56,319 nt of DNA from Irineochytrium annulatum (GCA_027600665.1 JADGJL010000047.1:1-56319), one strand, 5' to 3'; counted from the first letter of the stretch, positions 12,201-27,073 are shown. Program-made: numbers and translations. The notes: generated by a model not told the origin, from the letters alone.

Positions 12201-14245
12201 TTGCTGTTGACCTTTTCTTTTTTGCCGAATGCACAATAAACTCAGCCAAACTCGTACGCATAAACATCTGGATAGTCCTCTGAACGTGGCGAGAGATAGC
12301 CTCGGTAACCTGTCGAGTAATGCTATTTAAAAGCATCCCCAGCATAAATTTGATCATAGCAATGGTCTAAGATCTCTTAGTGTAAGCGTTACAGCAGCGA
12401 AACCTTCCTCGACCAGGTTCGACTTCTCTTTCTCCGTATAATTGTAACGCACCGCCTATTTAGATCTTCAGGCTAATTGAAAGAGGCAATGGCTTACAAG
12501 TTCGTACGCTGTCGCATTTGCCGGTATGGACGCATTGTTGCCGCGGTTGATCGGATTCGAAAACTTCCACGCGGTCTAGTCGGTAGTGAGCGGCATCAAA
12601 CTGCAGGAAACGGTCCGAACCTGCTCCATCACTTTCCTTGTCAACATCGACAACAACTTGACGCAATTTAAAACGGCGGCGTAAACCGTGGCATCGCGTT
12701 CGGAGATCGGAAGCGGGGATGTGGCATTTTGTGGCTGATTCGACTGTGCCGTTGGGCGTTAAAGGAAACAAATCCGCAAAACAGCAATCAACGCTGACAT
12801 GCTATCCACGAACCAGGTGTAACGACTGCCGTATTTGTGCCAAATTCGCATTAAATTGGGCCCGTATATCCTCCATTTGACTATGCAAGAGGTATGTCCT
12901 GGCGACATGCTCCCTCGCGTCGGTATTCTCCGTAGCGTCCCATCGAAGACCACTGAGATGCGGTGCCTTCCCGTAGATTGTAGACAAGGACACGGGCATG
13001 TCTCCGAACAAGGGGACCACCGGGCTGGCCTGACCAACGATAAATCAAGGAACGCTGAGGAACACCGCGTCCACACCTTAAAAATTTTTCCAAACCGGTC
13101 CAACTTCAACCTCTTGCGCTTCGAGATGTCCTTCTCTTCGGATGCGTCGTCTAATAGCCACAGCGCGACAGCCATCGCCTGTTGCGAACGAAAGCAGTAA
13201 CGGAGGTTAAATACCTGCGTCTCCTAGCCAAAATAGCATCCCATCGCGTAACTAATGCTAAAGAAGCTTACCCTGAGGTAGACGTGCTTCGTCTCCGGCA
13301 GTACAAAGCTCGTCGACTCCAATGTCTCTGCGCAGAAATTGACAAAGTCCACCAGGATCTCGTCGTACCCGGACGTAGCCTGGAGCGATTTTTTTAACTC
13401 CCCGATGAACTGATCCTGCTGGCCAAGAAACAGGTAGATTTTGTGGTGGAGAATAGTTTGATCCTCGATCTGCAGGTCCTTCGGCAAATTCGGGAGACTC
13501 CTGGTATATCAAGAAATTCGGTCAGCCTAGCCGTTCCCCCAAGCGTCGTCCGTCCAATCAAAAGCCACCAACCGCTTAAACAAAGAAAAGTCATTGTTCA
13601 TAGACCCTTTAATGCTTTTCATAGCGTCCAGGATAACAAACATGTCGAGTGTTCTTGCGAGCGCGTCCAAAAATCCCGCGGAGGGACCGAAATCGTCGAC
13701 CGCGTTCTGGCCAAGCTTGTTAAAGACATCCGTGACGGTGGCCACAGCCGAGTTTCGGAATTCCATGAAGTCCCGCATCTTGTCGACTTCCTTGCGAAGG
13801 ATGTTATATGTGGTAAGGTGCAGGTTGTGCCGGTTCGGGTCCTGGCTGTTAACCTGGAAAGGAGCATGTCGTTAAAGTCGTTCAACGGCGCGGATGAGCA
13901 AGACCTGTGGGATGGCCCTGCTGCAGCTTCTGTAAGCATAGATCCTCGAAAGCAAGTCCTTCCCACTCGTAATAAGCTCATCCTAAAGCACGGACCATGA
14001 ATACACGCGCAATGAAGGAAACGAATGCAGGCGTTTTAGACTAAGCGGACCATCCTGGCTATCTGGACGGCCTCCTTGACGAAGTAGCGGAATGGCATGG
14101 CCGGGTCCGCGCCACAATCTTCGGGCTCATACACGCTCGCATCCGCGAAGTGGACATCATCGATCTTGTGCAAAAGGATTGCCGGATTGATGGAGCTTAT
14201 ATTGGAGAGCGGCTCGAGATTGATAGTGTGGAGATAGTCCGTCAT
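9256..14245 (-). CDS. CYFIP/Sra-1/PIR121 subunit of the SCAR/WAVE complex
   Basis: CYFIP is the large Rac-binding subunit of the WAVE regulatory complex that controls Arp2/3 branching. I could splice about 25 exons from the ATG at 14243-14245 to the TGA at 9256-9258, giving roughly 1250 residues, the usual family length. Family landmarks in order: RSCSRAIPQ; LDAMKSIKGSMNNDF; VVPLFGDM; RYNYTEKEK; TIAMIKFML; FPIAMSLPWILSEHIL; NLCFDQLIF; LLGRSI; CDFIPNYCY; REFVGDSHFQ; FREVGNAI; FGDGIAWAG|CTFLFLLAQ. Most introns are 35-60 nt; the introns before PENxx-type segments keep reading frame. One junction near 10640-10740 is unclear: the only donor (after AAC CG) is out of phase with the best acceptor, next to a 7-A run. 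Dikarya lack this complex, while chytrids have been reported to keep it. Confidence 0.9.
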
Positions 14246-14386
14246 CCTTTGAGCTGAAGGTCGTCAAACTTTGCACTGGACTTCATGGCAACTTCAAATG
14301 TAGGCAACTTCAAATGTATTGTTACTCCATCATCCTTTGGCCGGCATTAACCGTAAAAACCAAAACGTCCACTCTTACTGATTATT

Positions 14387-15703
14387 CTAATCGTCAGCTG
14401 AGGGGTCCAACGGGGTCTGAGCAGGCAAATCTTTGGCAGAGGAGTAATCTTTACGAATGTGAATAGGCAGCCCTTGCTTCGCGAATGACCGCGAGAGCTC
14501 CGTTGATTCTGGATTGCGAAAGTCAAAAAATCATTTCAAAGTAACACCTAATCAGCTCACCAGTCATTCCCGGAAACGTTTTTGGAGAAAAGACCTCGAA
14601 TACGTTCGTCCATACTATTTTCTTGGCAGCTGAAACCTCCCTTTGGCTGCAAGCCAAGAAGAAAGCCAGAGCGTAAGAACAGCGAGTCTCACGCCACCGC
14701 ACAAGAACAACTCGCCACCCACCTGTCAGCGTCAATGAGGTGGAACTTTAGCCTAAACGAGCCCTGAGTCCGAACCGATAAATCGTAAAACACAAAGAAC
14801 ATCCCCTCCGACCCATCCGTGTCCGTCAAAATCGTGCATGGGGTCGCCAACGAGCCGACAAGCGCCTGGCAGAGCCTCGATTCGTTCACGGTCGATTTGT
14901 CAATTGGCGCGGCCTTTTGATCCTCCTTCTCCGGTGCGTCCCCGCCCTCCCCGCTCCCGCGCGGATTTACGACGATATTCCGCTCTTCCTTGCCATTCGG
15001 TGACCACAGGGAAGCATGGCAGACAAGGGTTATGCACTCCCGCGGGCTTTCGAACAAAGTCAATCAATCAACTCCGTCCTAACATAAATGAACGAGGTAA
15101 GCAAAAACAGCCGGCAAACCTTAAAGCTATTCTCTCGTTCCCATTCCGTATAAATAATTGCAAAATAGGTGGCGGGTCGCTGCGAACCGACATTCAAGAG
15201 GTTAGACCAAAAGCATACCCTCTCCTCCAGCTGTGTCCCAAAAAAAAGGACGGAGGGTAGAGAGATCAAACGCAATAACAGAGTAGATAAACTGACATTA
15301 ATCGCCGATCCTTCGTATCCGAGAACCCGCACATCCTCGCCCGAACTGGCTGCTGCCGGATTACGATCTCGTAGTCTGTATCCGGCCTGCAAGGAAGTGA
15401 GACGGGTTAGATACTGCTACTCGGCACGAGGGCCATCGTCCTCTCCTTCCTCCCCGTGGCCTCGAGCAGGACAGCGAAGAGACTGCTAGCATGCAGGCAT
15501 TGTCGTCCCCACGAGAAACCACGACCCTGGTCCCAACGGCCCGAGTTTTCGGTCCGGTAGGCAACCAAGCAAGGAACTCACCGAGGAGGCGGCTTCGGGT
15601 CCATGGAGTACTGGCTCCGCTGATTGGCGAGGGGGAGAGGGGAGGCCGTCGAGTTCGTCGGATTCCGTCGTCGCGACCGCGGGGGTGAGCCATCATCCGC
15701 CAT
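14387..15703 (-). CDS. Velvet-domain transcription regulator
   Basis: Velvet proteins are fungal DNA-binding regulators of development and secondary metabolism with an NF-kB-like fold. Six exons (15703-15582, 15386-15297, 15179-15120, 15046-14723, 14646-14561, 14508-14387) have matching phases and give 267 residues. The hallmark motifs all appear only after splicing: DYEIVIRQQPVRARMCGF, DRRLIDPPPILQL, HASLWSPNGKEERNI, GSLATPCTIL, GMFFVFYDLSVRTQGSFRL, FSPKTFPGMTESTELS, RSFAKQGLPIHIRKD. A roughly 35-residue charged insert separates the two halves of the domain. The N-terminus is a short basic Ser/Pro stretch and the C-tail is short. It lies just upstream of CYFIP on the same strand with 141 bp between them. 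I cannot assign it to VosA, VelB or VelC by eye. Confidence 0.92.
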
Positions 15704-16247
15704 CGCTGGTGGCTGCAAGTCGCGGGGCCGTGCGCCAGAGGTGCAGAAGCGGGAACCTCAGCAGAGCAACGGCTAGTGTGGGACGCCGGGAGCGAGTTGG
15801 ACAAGACGAGAATGGAGATGGATGCAGATGGTAGCCCTCTTTCAATGGGTGTGACTTTCTCCCCAAGCCATGCCCCGACTTTTCTTACAATGGGCGCAAT
15901 CCATCGGCCAGCTCTTGGGAGTTACCGAGGGTGGGTGTATCCAGAAGTTTTGAGTGGTAAACATTTCCCAGCGGCGCTTGGCGGCGCCGACATTTTGCAC
16001 AACCAATACCTTTTTGCCCATCCATTTCTTGTTGTTATTTTTACCTCCTGCTTCTCGCGGCGAGCCAACTACTGAAAGAATAGGGAAAGCGCGGCAAGGT
16101 TCAGAGCTGCGGGAGGTACGGGTAGGAAATAAACGTCACTGTGGTGGGAAACCTAATTGCTGCAGGCAACTGACGCCCCTCGAAAGGAAAAAAGAGAACG
16201 GAGCTATGCCAAGGCCATCACACTCCTCAAAGCGTCCTGATCATTGT
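15704..16247. promoter_or_regulatory. Velvet promoter and kinase 3' region
   Basis: 544 bases between the kinase stop and the velvet ATG, both on the - strand. Holds the velvet promoter and the kinase 3' UTR. ORFs crossing it show no family match. Confidence 0.4.
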
Positions 16248-18514
<2,267 letters not shown>

Positions 18515-19735
18515 GGTGCAAGGCGAAGGTCAGGTTGCCGCGAGGTGAAACGGGGACGCGTTGGAAGGCCGCTCAATTGCCGCGTCCGTGGATAGAAACT
18601 CCTGCTGGCTACGAGGCGCCAATGATGGTCGAATGAGATGGATGGACGCGTTGGATGATGCCCTTTCGCGTCCCTGGTATGATTAACGAATGCAGGAATG
18701 CAGGGTTGAAAGAGAATGAACACCGAACACTCGAGCAGTGCTAGAAGTTGCAAGTGCACGTCGCACGCGTCGTGATTGGAGAGCCCCCTTGATTGTGATT
18801 GGGGGCGTGGTGCCTTGTGGAACACAGCCGGTTGCCGTCTTTTTGGTCGGCTGCATTCTACACCATTATTGTACCCGCGGAAGAAGGCTACGCATGCGCG
18901 ATGAACCTGATTTAAGGTGCCAACGTTAAGTTCGTGTTGACGCAAGCATGCAGAGCAAAAAAAAGGAAAACATTTAATAATAAAAAAAAACGGTTTTTCT
19001 AAAAAGCAGCAGACGACTGCAGAGGCTGAAGTAATTATTCTTCGATCTTTCCATGCCTAATGATTTGTATGTGTTCCGTCGGAGGTGCGTGGTTTCGTCA
19101 GAAAATCAAGGCCAGAGCGATTATTTCATTGTTTGAGCGCACGAGCGGCCTTTCACTCCGTCGTCAACCCCGCCCCGACCCACTTCGTCACCACCACCAC
19201 CCAGTCGTATAGTATATCGCTATAGCGTGAGTAGACCGCCGTCGACCTTCCACGCACGCTGCACCTGATCTGCGCGGGGCGGAGTGCCTCCTGCGGACCG
19301 ATCGTCGGATGCCACACTGCCGCCTGATGCTCGCGTCTCTCTCATTGCCCGGATCGGCCTCGGGGCTGGGATTTCGGGGACGTTGCTAGGGACGATGGAT
19401 CTCGATAAGGGCGCGGGAGGCAGTGACCGGCGGCCGCGGCTCCCGGCACCCCAGAATATTTTGAGGGGTCGGGGTCCCGCGGTCACATGGAGACGGGCTG
19501 AAAGGTCCCTGACCCATGCGATCGCTGGTCGGCCTTGGACATAGGGGGGCATTATCGACATACCCGCGGCGGGATCGCGGGGAGGCAGGGCGGTGACGAC
19601 GCAGCCAGCGGATGCGTTTCGGGTTTGACAGGGCTTGTGTTCACAAGGCGGTGGACCTGGCACCCTTACCCCTGTCCTGCCTGCGTTCTGCTGGCCCCGG
19701 AAATAGCAGTACTGACAGGTTCGTTTTCTTCTAGC
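18515..19735. promoter_or_regulatory. Divergent promoter region of kinase and G beta genes
   Basis: About 1.2 kb between two divergent start codons. It includes an A-rich run (18955-18995) and a TATA-like stretch near 19205-19225 upstream of the G beta gene, followed by a long presumed 5' UTR ending in TTCTTCTAGC just before the ATG, which hints at a 5' UTR intron. No coding gene was recognised; the 369-residue - strand ORF here lacks any domain. Confidence 0.45.
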
Positions 19736-21031
19736 ATGGCGGATATCTCGGAGCGGATTGCCATCGCGCGAAAGGAGGCGGAAGCGCTGAAGGAGAAGAT
19801 CAAGCAGAAGAAGGATGCTCTTGCCGACACCACTCGTAAGAATAAGTTGACCGCTTTGCATTTGATTTCGTGGAATGCATTTTGGGCGCCTTCTGACTGC
19901 ATATTTATCATCGGTCTTGTAGTGAAGGCTGTCGCAACCGATCTTGAGGCGTTGCCGCGGGTGGTGATGAAGGTCCGAAGAACACTGAAGGGCCATCTTG
20001 CGAAAATCTACGCTATGCATTGGGCATCGGATAAACGGCATCTCGTCTCCGCATCCCAAGACGGGAAGCTTATCGTGTGGGACTCGTTCTCGACGAATAA
20101 GATTCACGCCATCCCCCTTCGGTCTTCGTGGGTCATGACCTGCGCGTATGCCCCGTCGGGTAGCTTTGTGGCTTGCGGAGGTCTTGACAACATTTGCTCG
20201 ATCTACAACCTTAAGACGAAGGAGGGCTCTGTGAAGGTGGCGAGGGAGTTGTCGGCGCACACTGGATACCTTTCCTGCTGCAGGTATGTTTGCTGAACAT
20301 ATATTGAAATAGGCGTCTTTTAATATCAATTTTCTCCACGCTCAGGTTCATTTCCGACCGGCAAATCCTTACCAGCTCCGGTGACATGTCCTGCATGCTA
20401 TGGGATATCGATGCCGGCATGAAGACGTTGGAATTTACCGACCACACCGGCGACGTTATGTCGCTCTCTCTCTCTCCCGACAAGAACATCTTTGTCTCGG
20501 GTGCTTGCGACGCTACGGCGAAGGTGTGGGACATTAGGACCGGTCGCTGCGTTCAGACTTTCACCGGTCACGAATCTGACATCAACGCCGTCCAGTACGT
20601 CTCTCTTTCGAAATTGTCGCGTCGATAGCTAAATAACCATTTGTCCTCTAGATTTTTCCCCAACGGCGACGCCTTCGGTACCGGCTCCGACGACGCCTCC
20701 TGCCGCCTCTTTGACCTCCGGGCCGACCGTGAGCTGAACCAATACACTCACGACAACATCCTTTGCGGCATCACGTCCCTGGCCTTCTCCGTATCTGGAC
20801 GTCTGCTCTTTGCCGGCTACGACGACTTCAACTGCAACGTTTGGGACACGTTGAAGGGTGAGAGGGTTGGCGTTCTCGCGGCCCACGAGAATAGGGTTTC
20901 GTGCCTCGGCGTCTCATCGGACGGGATGGCGCTTTGCACGGGCAGTTGGGACAGTTTGCTCAAGGTGAGCGGGGAATTGCCGAATGACATGGCTGCACTT
21001 ATTAATGCCCATATTCTAGGTCTGGGCTTAA
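19736..21031 (+). CDS. Heterotrimeric G-protein beta subunit
   Basis: Five exons (19736-19835, 19923-20283, 20346-20594, 20652-20964, 21020-21031) splice in phase to 344 residues, the usual length for G beta. An N-terminal coiled coil ([23 protein letters not shown]) that pairs with G gamma is followed by seven WD40 repeats with family landmarks: [166 protein letters not shown]. The final exon is only 12 nt (Val-Trp-Ala-stop), which completes the conserved C-terminus. It acts at the plasma membrane with a G alpha and a G gamma, neither of which is in the window. Confidence 0.96.
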
Positions 21032-22040
21032 ATATTCGGAAATATCGCTGTACGTACGATTTGTCATCGTGTGGCGAGGAAGTGGAGAATCGGGAGGAAC
21101 TGGATCATTTGTTACTCTTGGTTACTGTTTCCGTCCGCTTCTCAATCAATATTTCCTTTCGTTATATGTGCACCTTATTCTCTTATCCTTCACCCTCACC
21201 GAACTCATCACGGGAGGAGAACACCACCCCCCTACATCGCCGATAGATCTTTCTGAAGATCTTACAATTCTCTTTTAAGAGTTCTACTTTTTCGTTCTCG
21301 TTTATTTCCTTGAATTTTCTTTAGAATGAAGTGCTTGGGAGGCATGCCTAATGATTGTATAGTTCGACTATTTTGTGGGTCCTTATCAGTTTAGTTTGTT
21401 TCTTAACTCATTTACACGCCGACTTGTCGAAAGATAAAAATTCTGATTTGATGGATGTATCGGGTGGAAGGAAGGGAGGAAGGGCGAAGTGATGTCGTCA
21501 TGTCCCTTTAACTGGTCCTTATACTCTCTCTTGTTCTAAATTTTACGGATTTATCTCCATATCTTCAACATTATCTCTTTAATTTGTTTCCGTTTGTGCT
21601 TCTTTTAGTTGTGATTCCCGAGGGAATAAAAAAGGTGAAAATGCTTAAATTTAGTCACTCCCGCAACTTGCCCCCTTAAAGCACGGTGCGCCAGTGACTC
21701 CCGTCCAAATGCACTACACTTTTTCTCACAATCGCGTTTATTTTGCAAAAAGCAGCAACGCAATGACAAATCGACAACGAGGGGAAAAATGAGGCCCACC
21801 GAACGAAGGAAGGGTTCGGGGAGTTTAAATAAGAGGGTTAGAGAGCTTCAAAACGACTCGAAACAATGAAATGAAATTCAGGTAAAACTGAAAGCAGCTT
21901 TTCATCCGCGCTCGTTTAGGACAACCCAAAGCGAACAATTGCCTCAAGAACACAAAAAGGAGAAGAAAATTATCGCAAACACGGCATCTCTTCAAAAAGT
22001 ATGTGCAAACGTCACGGAATTACGTCGGGAAAGTCTTTCC
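21032..22040. other. Intergenic, convergent 3' regions
   Basis: About 1 kb tail-to-tail between G beta (+) and the acyl-CoA synthetase (-). AT-rich, T-runs near 21270-21320 and 21500-21610; only short ORFs without features. No gene seen. Confidence 0.5.
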
Positions 22041-24502
22041 CTACTTCTTCGCGGTCTTCACGCCGTACATCTCGTTCAAGTAATCCTTGGATGCGTTAAT
22101 AATCAGCTTTCTGTTTAGCTTCATCGCGGCGGTCTATGGAGGGACAAGTTTAGTCGAGGAGTCTTCCAGCGAGGCTGCAAAAAACTTACGAGCATGTTGT
22201 TCTGCGGGGTCCACTCCTCGCCAACAATATGAACGGCGCCGACGATCTCGGCCGGCTTAAGGCCAACGGTCTTCGCGACCTCCTTCAAGCTCGCGAGGAC
22301 GAGCTGGTTAGCCTTGGGGTCCTTCGCAAGGTCCGCAAGCTCTTTAGACGGGAGCTTAGCGCCCGACGCTTCGAGCTGGTGGATAAGCTCCTTCTCCATG
22401 GGGACGACGAGGGCCACGCAGAAACTCTGCTCGGAGTCGCCGTACATCATGATGTTTTGGACAAGCGATGAGGTCTTGTAGACGGACTCAAGCTTCTCGA
22501 GAGCGATGTACCTTAAGAATAGAAAAAAGGACCATTAGCCACCGGATACTGATAAACAACTGTCAACAAAAACTTACTCTCCGTTCGACAGCTTTACAAG
22601 ATTCTTCTTCCTGTCAATGATCGCTAAGTTTCCATCAGGTTGCCACTCGCCAATGTCGCCCGTCATGAGCCACCCGTCCTCCGAAAGGGTCTCCTTCGTA
22701 ACCTCGGGCTGCTTGTAGTAACCCTTCATGACCGTGGGACCCCTAATCCATACCTCACCCTGCGGGCGAGGCCTGTTCTTTGACGAGTAGGAGGTGTCCG
22801 GCACGTCGACGAGCATGACCTCGCCGGAGGGGACCGGAGGGCCGACAACGCCAAGGCGGGCGAACTGGTCGATATTTTGGATGGCGAGGATGGCGACCGA
22901 CTCGGTCATGCCGTAGCCGTTCACGAGCGGGCAGACGCAGACGGAGAGGAATTTTTGGGTCGAGCGCGGGATCGGGGCACCACCAGACAGGGCGAACTTC
23001 AGACGGCCGCCGGTCTGCTCCTTGATCTTGTCGAAAACGATGCGGTCGAGGAAGAAGGTCGGGAGGCCGGCCTGGACGAGGGCCCACTTGAGCTCGAAGG
23101 CGAAGTCGAAGATGCGGCGCTGGATCGGGGAGGCGTCACGGAGCTTGGTCATGACGCCCTTGCGAATACCCTCCCAGACGGCGGGGACGCCGGCCATAAG
23201 GGTCGGCCGGAGCTCGCGGATGTCACCCTTGCAGTTACGGACAGAGGCGTCGGTGAGAGTGCGGACGGAGCCGTATCCAATGCCGACACCCTCGTGAAGG
23301 CAGATAAGCTCGACGGTGAACTCAAGGACGTGGGCAAGAGGGAGGTAGGCGAGGTAGTATTCTTCCGCAGTGAGCTGGTCGAGGATGACGAGACGTGCAC
23401 CACCAACTGTCGGAACTAGTTAGCCACGAAGAATTAAAAGACAATAAAACTTACTGGCGGCGACGATATTGGAGTGAGCAAGCATGACACCCTTCGGGTT
23501 GCCAGTCGAGCCGGAAGTGTACATGATGCAGGCAATGTCGTCCGGCTTCGGCTTGACGTGGTCGCGCGGGTTCTCCTTACCGATCTTCTTCAGCTCATCA
23601 AGCGAAACGACGCGGAGATGGGGGAAGTTCGTCTTAAGCGTGTTCAAGGCAGTGGCGTTGCCCTCGTTGTTATAAATGACGTTTTTCAAGGTCTTCACAA
23701 GCGGCGCAATTTTCGCAACCATAGGAAGGAGGTCGCCGTTGGTGAACAGGGTGGTAACCTCTCCCTCATTGAGAGAGAAGCTAAGGCCCTCCTCGCCAAG
23801 AGTGTCGTACGCGGTGGTAATTGTCAAGCTCTGCGTGAAGCACGACAAGGCAGTAATCATCCAATCGCGGCTGCATTCAGCGTTAGCAATTACAACAATA
23901 TACAAACATTAACGGGGTCTCCTCTAATCACCTCGTCGACGCAAAAAGCGTAACCTTGTCTCCGGGGTTCAGGCCGATGTGGCGCAAGCCAGAGCCGATG
24001 TTGTTTGTCATCTCCACGACATCCGCGTAAGTGTACCAGGAGTAAGCCGAGAGCTCGAAGAACTTCCACTTCTTGATCTCCTTCTTCTCCACGCCGGCGA
24101 CGGTCTTCACGACCTCCTTCTCCTCCTCCACAGTGCGGACGACAGATCGCTGGCCACTGACAACCGCAAAAAAAGGAAAGATCAGTACGCGTCTCTCGTG
24201 TCATGATCACCCCGCGCCTTCCACTGCCGCCCATGATCGAGCGAAAGCAAGGCAAGAACTCACTAGATTTTCTTGTTCGGGGTGATTTTGGAGACCTTCG
24301 CCAGGATGTCGTAGATGGTGCTGATGTCAGGGGCGGGCCTGTCAACGATCTTGTCCGGGGAGCGCACGCTCCTCCTGGGCTCCCCACGGCCCGGAACGGC
24401 CTTGCCAACGCGGATGGCGCGGGGCTTGCCGAGACGAGTCCTGAAGAGGACGATTGGCAGGATGAGGGCTATGAGGAGCCACGCGATCACGGTTACGATC
24501 AT
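22041..24502 (-). CDS. Long-chain fatty acyl-CoA synthetase
   Basis: Ligates long-chain fatty acids to CoA through an acyl-adenylate. Six exons (24502-24264, 24156-23932, 23870-23455, 23406-22578, 22511-22190, 22133-22041) join in phase to 707 residues, typical of the ACSL/Faa family. The N-terminus is a membrane anchor (VIAWLLIALILPIVLF). The AMP-binding P-loop YTSGSTGNPKGVML lies at about residue 270, the A5 motif is NGYGMTES, and the A7/A8 region reads GWLMTGDIGEWQPDG then IIDRKKNLVKLSNGEYI, the fatty-acyl-CoA synthetase signature. The C-terminal region ends in a basic tail (VKTAKK) after LTAAMKLNRK. The anchor suggests ER, lipid droplet or peroxisomal membrane. Its upstream neighbour in the same orientation is Ccz1; no functional link is evident. 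Confidence 0.96.
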
Positions 24503-25037
24503 CGTGTTAGCAAATTATCCTGCACGATCGCGCGTTAGAGAGATGGATGCGGCCTCGAGGGTACCGACCGGAGGCGGGTGGATGGGTGGATGGGTGATGT
24601 GCTGGCAAAAATTGTGATATGAGGACGCTGAGCGAAGCTGGGTGACGTTGCTGGGACTATAAGCAAACCGCGGAGGAGGGCGGTACTATAGGCGGAGGCA
24701 GGAATGAGCAGTGACGTCGTGTTCAACTAACGGAACCGCCTCCACGTCATTCTTAGCGAAAATTCTTCGCGTTTTGTAAACGTGGGGTCTGAGCGAACTT
24801 GAGGTGGCATGGCGGGCTCCCACGGCGCGACGATATCGTACCCGCTCGTGTGGGCTAGGACACAACCTCGTCAGTGACGTGCATCGGCCCGACTCTGTCG
24901 TCACCATGTCTATCAACTGAATACAGGCTTTGCATTTACTTCTAGACCAAGATGCGCAATATTGACAAGTACACAGAAGAACAAACAAGTTCAGTGTCCA
25001 ATTTCAGGTCTAATAACAAGTAGGCAGCCCATCATAT
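24503..25037. promoter_or_regulatory. Acyl-CoA synthetase promoter and Ccz1 3' region
   Basis: 535 bases between the Ccz1 stop and the acyl-CoA synthetase ATG on the - strand. It contains the promoter of the latter. A short ORF crosses it without recognisable content. Confidence 0.4.
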
Positions 25038-27073
25038 CTACTCAGTAAAGACCGACTGCGATGCCATTTTACGCATTTCCTCTGGAAGCATGCGTTAGCA
25101 GAGGACTGTAATGCACACATGACGAACCTTCAACTTCAACCAAATTGCCGTCAGTTTTGGGCAATATCACGTGGAACTCTCGTCCCTCCGTTTTCCGGCC
25201 AGCAATCCACAAGTCGCCTGAAGTCTTGAACACCAGTTCCTCCAGGTCATATCTAATGCATCGTGTCAAATGGCAGCCCGAACAAACATAGGTCCTGAAA
25301 TACGCACTTATCCATTTCCTCTCGCATTTGCGTAAGAGCGATAATCAAGTCATCGGGCACTGTTGCCGCTCTGGAGCCACCGATCGAGGTTTTAAAGGCG
25401 AGATTGATGGAGTTAAAGTAAACGTAGCGGTACGGTTGATCGAGATTGTCGCTGTGGGAATATTTAACCATGACACCTTTGGAGCGAGCATAAGTGCACG
25501 CACATTGCTTTCCTCATCTTAACATAGCCATCGGAAAGGAGGCCGACAAGTGACTGCAGGCGGTCCTCAAGATGCTTTCGAAGCTCAGAGTGAAACCGCG
25601 TGCCGTCGTTATCGACGGTCGAGTTAACGGTCGAGTCGACCGAGTCATCCGTCGAGTCTATCGAACCCGCTGACGCTGCATCCGAGAAGGTGGGCATAAA
25701 GAAAGCCAGCGTGGTATCCTCTAAATACTGATCTTGTTAACATCTACCGCAAAAAGTATGCAGACACCAACCTGATATACAAGAACTTTGTACTCCTCCC
25801 GACTCCTCCCGAGAAAGAAGGACTTCGCCCCGCCTTCGGCGCCAGTATCTTCAGGACCGATGAGAAAGCCTGAGAACTTCTGATTTGTTTCTGTTGTTTT
25901 TCTTGACGAGAAGATAGACGAGCTCGACGACAAGTTAGAAGAAGGCACGCTTATTGGCGTCTCCTTTTCGATAGGCTGGAGAGAGGTGGGTCTGGTGGAG
26001 ATTACGCCCTAGCAAGACAAGATTAAATTTTATGAAATAAATATGCAGCTAACCTCGCCCTTATCCTTCACTTGATTGATTATCCGGTCGTCATACTTCC
26101 CCGTCTCCGGGTCGGCAATGTAGTCGTAGAAAGAGGAGAGGTCGGCAAAGTCGGGGAGGCCGCTATAGACAACATAATGTCGCAATAGGATAACGGCGGA
26201 TTGTATCCTGGGGAACTTCAGCTTGATGGTGTTTACAAAGGAGATAATGGAGAGAAAGCTTGACTGGTCGAACGGTAAGTACGATATTCCTGTGAGCAAA
26301 GCGCATCAACATATCGTTAATCGGGCGAATTGCCTACCGGAAAAGCGGCAGTTTCATACCATTAAGAGCTTTGACCATGTCGACGTCTGCGAAGACGAGC
26401 CCGTCCAGGTAGCCAATGTAGAATTCGTCCAGCCTCGTCTTCAGGGACTCGCGCGATTCACGTCGTTCAATATCTGTGAATGACGGGTTGAATGTCTGAA
26501 TAAGGATTTTTCGATAAGGGAATAAATTGAAAGGTCCACGGAACGGCCACTCACCCTAAACATGTCGTACGCCTTCTTTGAGACGACCTTTAAGGTTGCT
26601 TCGCTCGGTCGCGAGTCTAAGTAGATGATACTCCGTTTCCCATCCTTGCCTGTTCTCTCTTCATAGCCTAGCTTGACTTTCTAACTCCTCATCAGCTGGA
26701 AGCTTGACAAACGTGGAATAGCCTCACCATGATCAGCCAAAAGCCAGGCTCTGGCTCAAACAATGCGATCCTGTGCTTTTTCGTGTGCACGATTTCGCAT
26801 GGCTTCGCCGGAGAGAAGTTTCTGCACAAATGAATGAGCTCATGTGGGTAAAGGTAAAAAGGAAGGCCGCTGCAACGGAGGCGAGAAGCAAACGCACTTG
26901 GAAAAGTTCGTAAGCGCTTGCGCGAGGCCAATCTGGCGCATCATCTCGTCCCGCGATGCTGAGACGGGGTGATAGAAGACGATCTGGCGCTCCTCCGTGT
27001 CCTCGGTGGGACCCCAGGCAGGGCAATACACCGCGAACGACGCCAGGCAGGGCGCGTGAATGATGGTGGGCAT
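25038..27073 (-). CDS. CCZ1: Ccz1, subunit of the Mon1-Ccz1 Rab7 exchange factor
   Basis: Mon1-Ccz1 activates Rab7/Ypt7 on late endosomes, autophagosomes and vacuoles. About ten exons can be joined from ATG 27071-27073 to TAG 25038-25040; the first three are 27073-26898, 26821-26728 and 26680-26555. The N-terminal longin domain matches Ccz1: GPTEDTEERQIVFYHP, then MRQIGLAQAL, NFSPAKP|, IVHTKKHRIALFEPEPGFW. Later blocks also match: ISYLPFDQSSFLSIISFV, HYVVYSGLPDFADLSSFY, the middle PYRYVYFNSINLAFKTS and the C-terminal DLWIAGRKTEGREFHVIL, which corresponds to the family's DxWVVGKKSDRRELYVIL-type ending. A low-complexity Ser/Thr/Asp stretch (25560-25700) separates longin repeats. The splice into the PYRYVY exon uses a 51-nt intron that keeps phase. 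The partner Mon1 is not in the window. Confidence 0.9.

Noticed and set aside
9256..15703. CYFIP and velvet as one fusion gene
   Set aside because: Velvet ends with its own TAG at 14387-14389 and CYFIP starts at its own ATG at 14245, with a spacer of 141 bp.
19220..20329. 369-residue - strand ORF
   Set aside because: It lies antisense to the G beta gene and its leader, with no domain and shadow-like composition.
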